A stretch of 64,000 bases of DNA from CAZMCT01 sp964564785 (lineage in GTDB: Bacteria; Planctomycetota; Phycisphaerae; UBA1845; Fen-1342). A model generated the notes under the pieces. That model did not search any database. It saw only the letters and a list, made by a program, of their open reading frames with translations, and had not been told where the DNA came from. The DNA is taken from the NCBI GenBank assembly GCA_964564785.1, contig CAZMCT010000002.1, forward strand, positions 48,787 through 112,786, in the 5' to 3' direction. Below, piece by piece: positions 22,939-30,824 of this stretch; the first letter of the stretch is position 1, and each line of letters starts with the position of its first letter. The translations under genes were made by a program, and so were the position numbers.

Positions 22939-23253
22939 ATGGCCGAGACGATCAAGTGCACGTGTGGTAAATGCGGAGCCAAGTATCGGCTCCCGGTCGA
23001 GGCGCAGGGACGAACCGCCCGCTGCAAGCGCTGCGGGGAGAAATTCGAGATTCCGCGGCAGTTGAGTCTCGAAGACAGCATCCTCACCTGGCTGTCCGTG
23101 CCAACGGAGGAGGATGCCGACGAGGTCGTGCCCGAGAAGCCGAAGATCATCAGCATGCCCCAGAGTGACCCGAACGAAGCCACCGCGGCCGGCAAGCGAC
23201 TGCGTGGAACGATTCGGATGAAACCGAACACCCCCAAGGAAGAGTCTGCCTGA
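22939..23253 (+). CDS. Zinc-ribbon (MJ0042-type) small protein
   Basis: 104 residues. The N-terminus carries a two-knuckle zinc ribbon: CTCGKCGAKYRLP, then ARCKRCGEKFEIP (CxxC at about residues 10-13 and 29-32). This matches the MJ0042/zinc-ribbon 5 type common at the start of planctomycete proteins. The rest is acidic, then basic (KRLRGTIRMKPNTP), without a membrane segment. ATGAGGTGAGGTTCC precedes the ATG, with GAGGT as ribosome binding site. The role is unknown; such ribbons bind nucleic acid or protein partners. Confidence 0.8.
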   Translation: MAETIKCTCGKCGAKYRLPVEAQGRTARCKRCGEKFEIPRQLSLEDSILTWLSVPTEEDADEVVPEKPKIISMPQSDPNEATAAGKRLRGTIRMKPNTPKEESA

Positions 23254-23409
23254 TCGGCGGTTGAAGCCGCTGCCTCGGCCGGCTCAAACCGGTTTCGCTC
23301 CGCCCCCGTCCGACCCCTGCGTTTCGGCTATGGAACATGGCGCAGCATCCGGTTATGCTGGTGGTGGTTGGGCCGAGAACGTCCGTCGAAAACATGCTGG
23401 GAGCTGGAG

Positions 23410-24039
23410 ATGAACCGCGTGGTGCAGCGTGTTTGCCTGGGGGTCGGTGTCGGGCTGATCGTCGGGCCGCTGATTGCTCTGGCGCAGGAGGCGGCGCGGG
23501 GTAAAACGGACCAGGAAGGGGCGGTTTCCGCGAGCGGCACGTATAAAGTCGACCCGATTCACACCTCGAACGTGTTCCGAATCCGGCACCTGAACGTGGC
23601 GAACTTTTACGGGCGGTTCAACGAGGTCGAGGGGCGATTCGTCCTGGCGGACGACGTGGCGCGCTGTTCGATCGAAGTGACGATCCCGACGGCAAGCGTT
23701 GACACGAACCATCCCGATCGCGACAAACACTTGCGGGCGGCGGAGTTGTTCGACGTGGAAAACCACCCGCGGATGACGTTCAGGAGTACGAGCGTGAAGG
23801 CCGCCGGACCGAAGGGGCTCGAAGTTGCAGGTGATCTGACGTTGCGCGGCGTAACCAGGCCGATCACGGTGATGGTGGAGCGGACGGGAGCGGGGCCGGG
23901 CCTGCGGGGCGAATTCCGGGCGGGGCTCGAGACGACGTTCACGATCAAGCGGAGCGACTTCGGGATGACGGCCCTCATGCCGACGCTGGGTGACGAAGTG
24001 CAATTCACAATCGCCGTCGAGGGCATCCGCGAGCCGTAA
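23410..24039 (+). CDS. YceI-family exported lipid-binding protein
   Basis: A signal peptide (MNRVVQRVCLGVGVGLIV, then PLIALAQ) precedes a YceI domain: YKVDPIHTSNVFRIRHLNVA, FYGRFNEVEGRF, HPDRDKHLRAAELFDVENHP, DLTLRGVTRPI and SDFGMTALMP. YceI proteins are periplasmic lipocalin-like barrels that bind isoprenoid or amphiphilic ligands. At 209 residues the length is normal. The ATG follows GGGAGCTGGAG. It is followed by a dispersed repeat and the pterin dehydratase gene. Confidence 0.92.
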   Translation: MNRVVQRVCLGVGVGLIVGPLIALAQEAARGKTDQEGAVSASGTYKVDPIHTSNVFRIRHLNVANFYGRFNEVEGRFVLADDVARCSIEVTIPTASVDTNHPDRDKHLRAAELFDVENHPRMTFRSTSVKAAGPKGLEVAGDLTLRGVTRPITVMVERTGAGPGLRGEFRAGLETTFTIKRSDFGMTALMPTLGDEVQFTIAVEGIREP

Positions 24040-24102
24040 CAGCGGAGCAAGCTGAACTGTCTTTGCCCTGTGAGTCCTGTCACTCGGCGGGCCTCTGAGT
24101 CC

Positions 24103-24139
24103 GTTGAGAAAGGGGACTGGCACCACGGGAACCGTGGCA
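24103..24139 (+). repeat. Dispersed GAGAAAGGGGAC-type repeat, copy 3
   Basis: GTTGAGAAAGGGGACTGGCA at 24103-24122, followed by the small hairpin CCACGG-GAA-CCGTGG. It lies in the yceI-phhB gap. Confidence 0.6.
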
Positions 24140-24240
24140 CCCTTGGAGTGGTCGTTGGCGCGAACGAGATGGTGCGTTGGCGCGGAGCCGGGCCCCGGGC
24201 TCGTTGAGCTGCTATACTCTGTCACAAAAGGGAGTCCGAA

Positions 24241-24567
24241 ATGCCGTTATCAGCAAAGAGCTGTGTGCCGTGCCAGGGGGGCGTGCCGGCATTGACGCGC
24301 GCGGAAATCGCGCCGCTGGAGGCCGAGCTGCGCGGCTGGGAGGTGATCGCGGATCATCACCTGATGAAGAATTACGATTTTCCGGACTTCGCGACCGCGC
24401 TGGCCTTTGTGAACCGCGTGGGGCAGCTCGCGGAGGAGCAGGGGCACCACCCCGACATCTACCTGACCTGGGGGAAGGTGGGGCTTCAGATTTACACGCA
24501 CAAGGTCGACGGACTGACGGAAAGCGACTTCATTCTGGCGGCCAAGATCGACCAACTGCCGCGGTAG
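24241..24567 (+). CDS. phhB: Pterin-4a-carbinolamine dehydratase
   Basis: This enzyme dehydrates 4a-hydroxytetrahydrobiopterin, recycling the pterin cofactor of aromatic amino acid hydroxylases; it is also a moonlighting protein in some bacteria. The active-site motif EQGHHPDIYLTWGKV (about residues 66-80), with its two histidines, and the later THKVDGLTESDF are intact. At 108 residues it is full length. GGGAG precedes the ATG, and a TATACT (24213-24218) upstream may be a -10 box. No hydroxylase gene is adjacent. Confidence 0.93.
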   Translation: MPLSAKSCVPCQGGVPALTRAEIAPLEAELRGWEVIADHHLMKNYDFPDFATALAFVNRVGQLAEEQGHHPDIYLTWGKVGLQIYTHKVDGLTESDFILAAKIDQLPR

Positions 24568-24859
24568 CCGCCGGCTGCGCTCGTCCGCGTCCAATTCGAA
24601 TTCGAAGCGCAAGCGCACGACGCGCGCCACCATGGAACATGTTTTCCGCGCCGCGCGCCTGCCACCGGCGGGTTCAAGGTCGTGGTGCGCCGCTCGGAAT
24701 GGAACGCCCCGAGCGCCTTTTCCAGCCCGATTCGTCACGGACGGCGCACGGTATGCGGAGTGACACGCCCATCGACGCGCAAGCGCCGAACCGCTCGCTG
24801 GCTGCCGCGTGCTCGCTCCGGTACAATTGCGTCCCAACACGTCCCAGAGGAGTGCGGCC

Positions 24860-25168
24860 ATGGTCGATCTGCTCAAGAAAACGCTGCTGGCCGGGATCGG
24901 CATCACGCTCATGACGAAGGACCGGGCCGAGGAGCTGGCCCGCGACTTCGCCCGGTCCGCGCAGCTCTCGGCCGACAAGGGCCAGGAGTTCGTGGACCAG
25001 GCGGTGGCCCGCGCTCAGCAGGGCCGGGCCGAGACCGAGCAGCTCGTGCAGCGCATGATCGACGACGGACTGCGGCGGGCACAGGTCGCGACCAAGGCGG
25101 AGCTGGACCGGCTGGCCGCCCGCGTGGAGGCCCTCGAGCAGCGGCTGAGCGGCTCCGCCCCGCAATGA
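24860..25168 (+). CDS. Phasin-like helical protein
   Basis: 102 residues, nearly all amphipathic helix: MVDLLKKTLLAGIG, then FARSAQLSADKGQEFVDQ, and an Ala/Glu/Arg-rich coiled coil ending in ELDRLAARVEALEQRLSG. It resembles the PhaM/phasin-type granule-associated proteins often found before ubiB-like genes. Its stop overlaps the ubiB start (ATGA), so the two are translationally coupled. Whether the cell makes polyhydroxyalkanoate cannot be judged here. No catalytic motif is expected. Confidence 0.7.
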   Translation: MVDLLKKTLLAGIGITLMTKDRAEELARDFARSAQLSADKGQEFVDQAVARAQQGRAETEQLVQRMIDDGLRRAQVATKAELDRLAARVEALEQRLSGSAPQ

Positions 25169-26865
25169 ACATCCGCCGTATCGGCCTCGCCACGCGGACC
25201 TACCGCCACATCAACCGCTACCGCCAGACGCTCACCGTGCTCGCGCGGTACGGCTTCGGCGGACTGCTCGACCGGCTGAATATCGGCCAGTACCTCGAAC
25301 TGGGCTGGCGCCTGGTCGGCCGCGCCCCGCGTCCGCACGTCGAGACGCTCAGCATCGCCGAGCGCATCCGCATGGTGCTCGAGGAGCTGGGCCCGACCTT
25401 CGTCAAGCTCGGCCAGGTGCTGTCCACCCGTCCCGACCTCATCCCGCCCGAGCTGGTCAACGAGCTGGCCAAGCTCCAGCAGAACGTCCCGCCCTTCCCG
25501 TTCGAGCAGGTCCGCCGCACCGTCGAGCGCGAGCTCGGCCGCCCGCTGGAGGAGCTGTTCGAGCACTTCGAGCCCGAGTGCATCGCCGCCGCGAGCATCG
25601 GGCAGGTGCACCGCGCGACGCTCCGCGACGGGGATGAGGTGGTCGTCAAGGTGCAGCGCCCGAACATCCGGCAGATTGTCGAGGTCGACCTCGAAATCCT
25701 GCTGCACCTGGCCACCCTCGCCGAGCGCCACGTCGAGGACCTCCGCGCCTGGCGGCCCAGCCGGATCGTCGAGGAGTTCAGCCGCGTGCTGGAGCGCGAG
25801 CTGGACTACACGGTGGAGGCCAAGCACGTCGAGCGCTTCGCCCGGCAGTTCGCCCGCGACGAGACGATCTACGTGCCGAAGGTCTTCCGGTCGTTCACGA
25901 CCCGCCACGTGCTCACGCTGGAGTACGTTCCCGTCGTGCCGGTCACGGACCCGCAGCGCCTGGCGGCCGCGGGCCTGGACGCCGCCGAGCTGGCCCGCCG
26001 CGGCACCGAGCTGACGCTCAAGCAGCTCTTCGTCCATGGTTTCTTCCACGCCGACCCGCACCCCGGCAACGTCTTCGCGCTGCCCGGCAACGTCATCTGC
26101 CTGCTCGACTTCGGGATGATGGGCCGCCTCGAGCGCAGCGGACGCGAGAGCTTTGCCGACCTGGTCTACGCGGTCGCGGTCCGCGATCCCGCCCGAGCCA
26201 CCGCCGCCCTGCTGCGGCTCACCGAGCACGACGAGGACCTGGAGCCCGACACCGCCCGCATCGAAAAGGACCTGGCCGAGTTCATCGACCTCAACATCGC
26301 GCCCACCCTGGGCGAGCTGAACTTCGGCCGGCTGCTCCAGGAACTGCTCGCGCTGGTCGCCCGGCACCGTCTCAGCATCCCGCCCGACCTGGTCATGATG
26401 ATGAAGGCCGCCGCCACCGCCGAGCGGCTCGTGACGCGCCTGGCCCCGGAGCTGGACTTCATCGGGGCGGCGACGCCGTACGTCCGCCGGCTGCGGCTCG
26501 CACGGCTGCGGCCGCGGCGGCTGATGCACGACATCATGGAGTCGAGCGGGGAGCTGTGGCACCTGGCGCGCGAAATCCCCGGCGGCGTCCGCGACCTGCT
26601 GCGGCTGGCGAAGCGCGGCCGGCTGCGGATCGGCTTCGAGCACCGCGGGCTCGAGCGGCTGATCGACACGCACGAGCGCGTGGCCAACCGCGTTTCGTTC
26701 GCGATCGTGGTCGCGGCGCTGATCGTCGGCTCCTCGCTCATCGTGCACTCGAAGCTGCCGCCCACGTGGCACGAGATTCCGGTGATCGGCCTGGCCGGGT
26801 ACGTCGCGGCCGGTGCAATGGGTTTCCTGCTCCTGGTCTCCATTCTGCGGCACGGGCGGCTGTAG
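25165..26865 (+). CDS. ubiB: UbiB/ABC1 family atypical kinase
   Basis: 566 residues. The UbiB kinase-like fold is complete: KLGQVLSTRPDLIPPELVNE (the KxGQ motif, about residues 80-99), AAASIGQVHRATL (Ala-rich loop), VVVKVQRPNI (Lys), ELDYTVEAKH, HADPHPGNVF and LLDFGMMGRL. The C-terminus has two membrane helices (FAIVVAALIVGSSLIV and GYVAAGAMGFLLLVSIL). The family supports quinone biosynthesis or lipid handling at the membrane through an ATPase activity, which fits the neighbouring complex I only loosely. The last 246 coding bases are duplicated at 30335. Confidence 0.93.
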   Translation: MNIRRIGLATRTYRHINRYRQTLTVLARYGFGGLLDRLNIGQYLELGWRLVGRAPRPHVETLSIAERIRMVLEELGPTFVKLGQVLSTRPDLIPPELVNELAKLQQNVPPFPFEQVRRTVERELGRPLEELFEHFEPECIAAASIGQVHRATLRDGDEVVVKVQRPNIRQIVEVDLEILLHLATLAERHVEDLRAWRPSRIVEEFSRVLERELDYTVEAKHVERFARQFARDETIYVPKVFRSFTTRHVLTLEYVPVVPVTDPQRLAAAGLDAAELARRGTELTLKQLFVHGFFHADPHPGNVFALPGNVICLLDFGMMGRLERSGRESFADLVYAVAVRDPARATAALLRLTEHDEDLEPDTARIEKDLAEFIDLNIAPTLGELNFGRLLQELLALVARHRLSIPPDLVMMMKAAATAERLVTRLAPELDFIGAATPYVRRLRLARLRPRRLMHDIMESSGELWHLAREIPGGVRDLLRLAKRGRLRIGFEHRGLERLIDTHERVANRVSFAIVVAALIVGSSLIVHSKLPPTWHEIPVIGLAGYVAAGAMGFLLLVSILRHGRL

Positions 26866-26868
26866 CGG
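26620..26868. repeat. 249-bp direct repeat, copy 1 (ubiB 3' end)
   Basis: Bases from CGGCTGCGGATCGGCTTCG to the ubiB stop plus CGG recur at 30335-30583 with an offset of 3715 bp. The encoded 82-residue tail is identical in both copies, and I saw no base difference by eye. Confidence 0.95.
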
Positions 26869-26902
26869 CGTGGTCGGCCGGGACGGGGACTGGCGAATTC
26901 GC

Positions 26903-26932
26903 TTGACCGGGCATTCCGGACGTACGTAGACT
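26903..26932 (+). promoter_or_regulatory. Predicted promoter of the PEP-CTERM gene
   Basis: TTGACC (26903-26908), an 18-base spacer and TAGACT (26927-26932), 57 bp before the start codon and 35 bp past the end of the first ubiB repeat copy. The -10 matches that of the HTH gene at 10950. Confidence 0.5.
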
Positions 26933-26988
26933 GTATGTGGCATTCTCGGTGGGGTCGACGGGCACTTCGGCCAGCCGAAGGACGGGCA

Positions 26989-27858
26989 ATGTTCCATGCG
27001 AGCCGGAAGCAGAAGCGCGGGTCCGTGACGTGCGCCTTTCTTGTTGCGGTGGCGGCACTTGCGCCTTGCGGACTGACGGTGGCCGATGTGCGGGTATTCG
27101 TGACGAGCTCGGCCGACGGGTGGGGGCTGGACCTGCTGGGGCCGCAGGGGGACGGGACGGGGACGGACCCGGCGCACGAGGACTGGCCGATCGATCCCTT
27201 CCGGCCGACGTACAGCACGGTCGACATCAACGGTAACGACTACTACGGTTATGACTACTACTTCGGTTACTACCGGGCCGCAGCGTACCCGCCCATCGAC
27301 GCGCCATCGGGCACCGTGGACAATCCGATCTTGATCGACGCGGCTGCGGGCGAAATCGGATACATGTGGTTCCAGTTCCGCGGGGAGCCCATCGGCGCGC
27401 AGGTGAACGGGTTCATGTGCTCAGTCCGACTGCCCGAAGGCGACCCGGCCGACGATCTATCGCTGACCTATTACGTGCAGAACGATCAGTCAGGAAGCGG
27501 GAAGAAGCGCTTCGACGGCCCGGCGCTTCCACCCGACTACTACGGTTGGCACAATAATCCGTTCATCACCGATCAAGTTCAGTCAAACAGCATACGCAAC
27601 CACGCGGACGATCCGACGCTTATGTTTGAGCATCAGGCATTCGACGGAGGGGTCGCCACCGGAGTTGCGCTCCTAGGAGCGCTAACAGGCGGTCCAGGCA
27701 GTGAACTCTACGAGTTCAAGATCGACCAAATCGACTACTCCGTATGGCCTTGGTCGCCTACCGTGGGCGAGAGCTCCTTTTTCCGGATCGTGCCGGAGCC
27801 GGGTCGTGCTGCGCTTCTACCCATTGGCGTCATGTTGATCGGAGCACGACGGCGCTGA
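26989..27858 (+). CDS. Exported PEP-CTERM protein
   Basis: 289 residues with an N-terminal signal (hydrophobic CAFLVAVAALAPCGLTVA). The mature part is Tyr/Asp-rich (NGNDYYGYDYYFGYYRAA), with no recognised enzymatic domain. It ends in a PEP-CTERM sorting signal: VPEPGRAALLPIG, a hydrophobic stretch, then GARRR, recognised by an exosortase that is not in this window. It is probably a surface or matrix protein. It lies immediately after the first ubiB repeat copy, within the 3.5-kb segment bracketed by the duplication. Confidence 0.8.
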   Translation: MFHASRKQKRGSVTCAFLVAVAALAPCGLTVADVRVFVTSSADGWGLDLLGPQGDGTGTDPAHEDWPIDPFRPTYSTVDINGNDYYGYDYYFGYYRAAAYPPIDAPSGTVDNPILIDAAAGEIGYMWFQFRGEPIGAQVNGFMCSVRLPEGDPADDLSLTYYVQNDQSGSGKKRFDGPALPPDYYGWHNNPFITDQVQSNSIRNHADDPTLMFEHQAFDGGVATGVALLGALTGGPGSELYEFKIDQIDYSVWPWSPTVGESSFFRIVPEPGRAALLPIGVMLIGARRR

Positions 27859-27917
27859 TCGTCCCATTACGGGGGCCGAACGGCCGCGAGCCGCGCGCAT
27901 TTCAAGGGAGGTCTACG

Positions 27918-30377
27918 ATGGTGCAACAAGGAAGCGCGCGCCAGCGTGCTCAAGTGTGTTGTCGTTGGCCTCGCGTGCACGATGGCCAAGGGCCAGTCTT
28001 GCCCGACCGTCTGGTCTCAGTCATTTCCAGGCGACGGCCAGATTGATGGTGCCATCAACGCACTCACGCCGTATGGCAATGAACTGTACATCGGTGGGGT
28101 CTTCCCGGACTGCATGAACCGGCCGAGTTACTATGTCGCGCGCTGGGACGCGTACCGTTGGGCCATCGTCGGGAGGGGGCCTTGGATCGACCCAGTCGGT
28201 GAAAACCCAGTTTACGCGCTGGCCGTATTCGATCAAGGTGGCTCGCGGATCTTCGCCGGCGCCCTCGATGGCATCTACAGCATGCCGGACGAACCGGGTG
28301 ATCCCAACGCGCCGTGGACGCGCGTGGGTGCGACCAACGGATCCGTCCGGGGGTTAGCCATCTATGGCGGTGTCCTCTACGCTGCCGGCGAGTTTACATG
28401 CATCCGCGCTCCGGACCCGAACGACCCGAACGCCCCTTGCGATCCGAACACGCCTGGGCACGTGGCCGGTCCGATTGCTTGTTGGGATGGCCAATCTTGG
28501 TCCGCCGTTGGCCTAGGTGTGGCAGCCGACCCGAACGACCCGAACAGTCCAGTGCCGAAGGTGCTCGCCCTGACAGTGTTCAACGACGGCGGCGGGGACG
28601 CGCTATTCGTGGGCGGGACCTTTCTGACAGCCGGTGGCACCCCGGCCAATCGTGTCGCACGCTGGCGGATTGCCGATCCGAACACCCCCAATGGCGTCTG
28701 GTCCGCGCTGGGGGGCGGCATCACGGACGGTGATCCCAACGATCCGAACGACCTCACGTGGGAAGTGGACGCACTGGCCGGCTGGCCAGCGGCGGGAAAG
28801 CTGTACGTGGGTGGCCGGTTTGACCGGGCGGGCGGTGTGCCAGTACGTGGTGTTGCCGCAGCAGTGCGCGACTCGAATGACGTGTGGACCTGGTCCGGTC
28901 TGGCTGGCGGCCTGGGAGATACGGGCCCGGGACCGGGCGGACCGAAGCCGGGGGCCGCGCTCTGCCTGGGGCGGTACTCGACGCGGGCGTGGGCGAGTCC
29001 CTGTACGTCGGCGGCACGTTTGTGACCGTAGCCGACGATGCGAACGATCCGATCCCGGCTCGGCGTATCGCGCGCTGGGATGGTAACCAATGGCATCCGC
29101 TCGGCACCGCCCCAGCGGATCCCAACGATCCGAATTTCCCGGGATTTGGCGGCAATTCGAACCCCGCTGACCCGCTCGGCGTGCGCGCTCTGGCCGCATA
29201 CAACGATGGGGCCGGGCTGGCCGTTTACGCAGCCGGCAAGTTCAGTCTTGCCGACGGCCTGTCGGCGCCGAATATCGCACGGCTCCGCAACGGGACGTGG
29301 GCTCCACTGGGGCGGGCGCCGGATGTCGCGGTTTATGCGCTGTACGGGGTCGAGGAATGGCATCATCCCAGGGTTTTCGTGGGTGGCGCATTTGACAACA
29401 TCGGTGGGCTACGCAGCACAGGGCTCGCGACGTGGGACGGCGGCGGATGGTCCGCGATTGCCGGTGTGCCTTCTGCCAGCGTCAATGCGCTGTTCGGTTT
29501 TGATGACGGCTCGGGTTGGGCGGTGTACGTCGGCGGGGGCGACTCGGTCATCCTCGATGCCGACGGCGGGGAGGACAGCCCCGCGGGTTTCATCGGCCGC
29601 GGCCAGATGGTGGAACTGGCAGACAACGTCTGGGAGTGGCGCTGGACCAATGTGGTCGACCCCAATGACGCAAATGTCCCCGTGTACTGCGCGGGATCGG
29701 ACACTGGCGCTGCTCGGGCATTCGCCGCGTTTCAGGACGCCAACGAGCCGGGCCCGCGGCTGTACGTCGGCGGGCGCTTCACGACCATCGATGACCGCCC
29801 GGCGCACTTTGTGGCGCGCTGGAACGGCGAATGGTGGGAGGAAGTCGGGAACCCGAGCGACCCCAACCACCCGCAATCGGACGTGCTGGGGCTCGCCGTG
29901 TACGAGCCGAATGACGGTCCGCCCGCCCTCTGCACCGCGGGTCTTGGCGGTCTCCATCTTTGGCGGAACAGCACCTGGTCGCGCTTGCTTCCGGATGGTC
30001 ACAAGTACAACGCACTCGCAAGCTACCAGGAACCGAATGACCCGCGGCCAGCGCTCTATGCGGGCGGCGACGATTCCCTCAAGAAGTGGAACGGCGACGA
30101 TCCCAGCGATCCGAACAACTGGTCGGTTTTATTGGACGGCACGGGCCATATTTACGCGCTCCACGTGCACGACGACGGTCAGGGACAGGGTCCGGCGCTC
30201 TACGTCGGGGGGTGGAATCCCGGCCCCGAGGGCCACCATCTCGCCCGCTGGGACGGAGATTGGGATGCGCCCGGCGCCGGCACGGGCGACCACGTATGGG
30301 CGCTGACGACCGCAAGAGATGGCTTGAGCGCGGACGGCTGCGGATCGGCTTCGAGCACCGCGGGCTCGAGCGGCTGA
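27918..30377 (+). pseudogene. Beta-propeller (Kelch/WD-like) protein gene, frameshifted and truncated
   Basis: Repeated blades of the form LYVGGxFxxxxGxxxxxxARWDG (for example YVGGRFDRAGGVPVRGVA, VYAAGKFSLADGL, RLYVGGRFTTIDDRPAHF) run through the segment, with many Asp-Pro-Asn-Asp linkers. The frame changes at a G4 run near 28968-28971: residues before (KPGAALCLG) and after (GAVLDAGVGESLYVGG) are in different frames. A well-placed ATG with GGGAGG (27918) is also out of frame with the signal-like KCVVVGLACTMAKGQSC. The 3' end is cut by the second ubiB repeat copy, leaving a spurious tail. Sequencing errors could explain the two frameshifts but not the truncation. Confidence 0.75.
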
Positions 30378-30583
30378 TCGACACGCACGAGCGCGTGGCC
30401 AACCGCGTTTCGTTCGCGATCGTGGTCGCGGCGCTGATCGTCGGCTCCTCGCTCATCGTGCACTCGAAGCTGCCGCCCACGTGGCACGAGATTCCGGTGA
30501 TCGGCCTGGCCGGGTACGTCGCGGCCGGTGCAATGGGTTTCCTGCTCCTGGTCTCCATTCTGCGGCACGGGCGGCTGTAGCGG
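30335..30583. repeat. 249-bp direct repeat, copy 2 (orphan ubiB 3' end)
   Basis: Same sequence as 26620-26868. It encodes the last 82 residues of UbiB in an open frame with no start of its own, and it truncates the propeller gene. Sequences diverge on both sides. Confidence 0.95.
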
Positions 30584-30620
30584 GCGGACACGCCTTTGGC
30601 GCAGGGGCCGGGGGACTTCG

Positions 30621-30629
30621 TGGTATAAT
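30621..30629 (+). promoter_or_regulatory. Extended -10 promoter of the FG-GAP gene
   Basis: TGGTATAAT, an extended -10 (TGnTATAAT). No good -35 at standard spacing. Transcription from here would include dispersed element copy D. Confidence 0.45.
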
Positions 30630-30645
30630 GCGAACTCGGTGGCGC

Positions 30646-30789
30646 TGTCATTCCGAGGAGCGCAGTGACAAGGAAGCCGGCCCCGTTGTCCGGAAGACCG
30701 GAACCTCCGAAGTTGCGGACGAATGCAGCCTGCCCTCCTGCGAAGCCAGATTCCTCGTCCGTCGCCGTCGCGACCTCCTCGGAATGACA
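30646..30789. repeat. Dispersed inverted-end element, copy D
   Basis: 144 bp with ends TGTCATTCCGAG and CTCGGAATGACA and internal arm CCAGATTCCTCG, the clearest match to copy B. It lies between the promoter and start of the gene at 30825. Confidence 0.75.
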
Positions 30790-30824
30790 ACGAACGTCGC
30801 CCGTGCTACTCCGGAGGTCCGAGA

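Larger units (their letters stand above)
30584..30824. other. Leader region of the FG-GAP protein gene
   Basis: The gene-free stretch from the end of the truncated propeller frame (30377) to 30825 consists of ubiB repeat copy 2, a short spacer, an extended -10 promoter (30621-30629) and dispersed element copy D (30646-30789), which would be transcribed in the 5' leader. Confidence 0.55.

Noticed and set aside
30086..30580. Separate gene encoding a UbiB-tail protein
   Set aside because: The frame has no start or promoter and is a partial copy of the ubiB 3' end; treated as a duplication.
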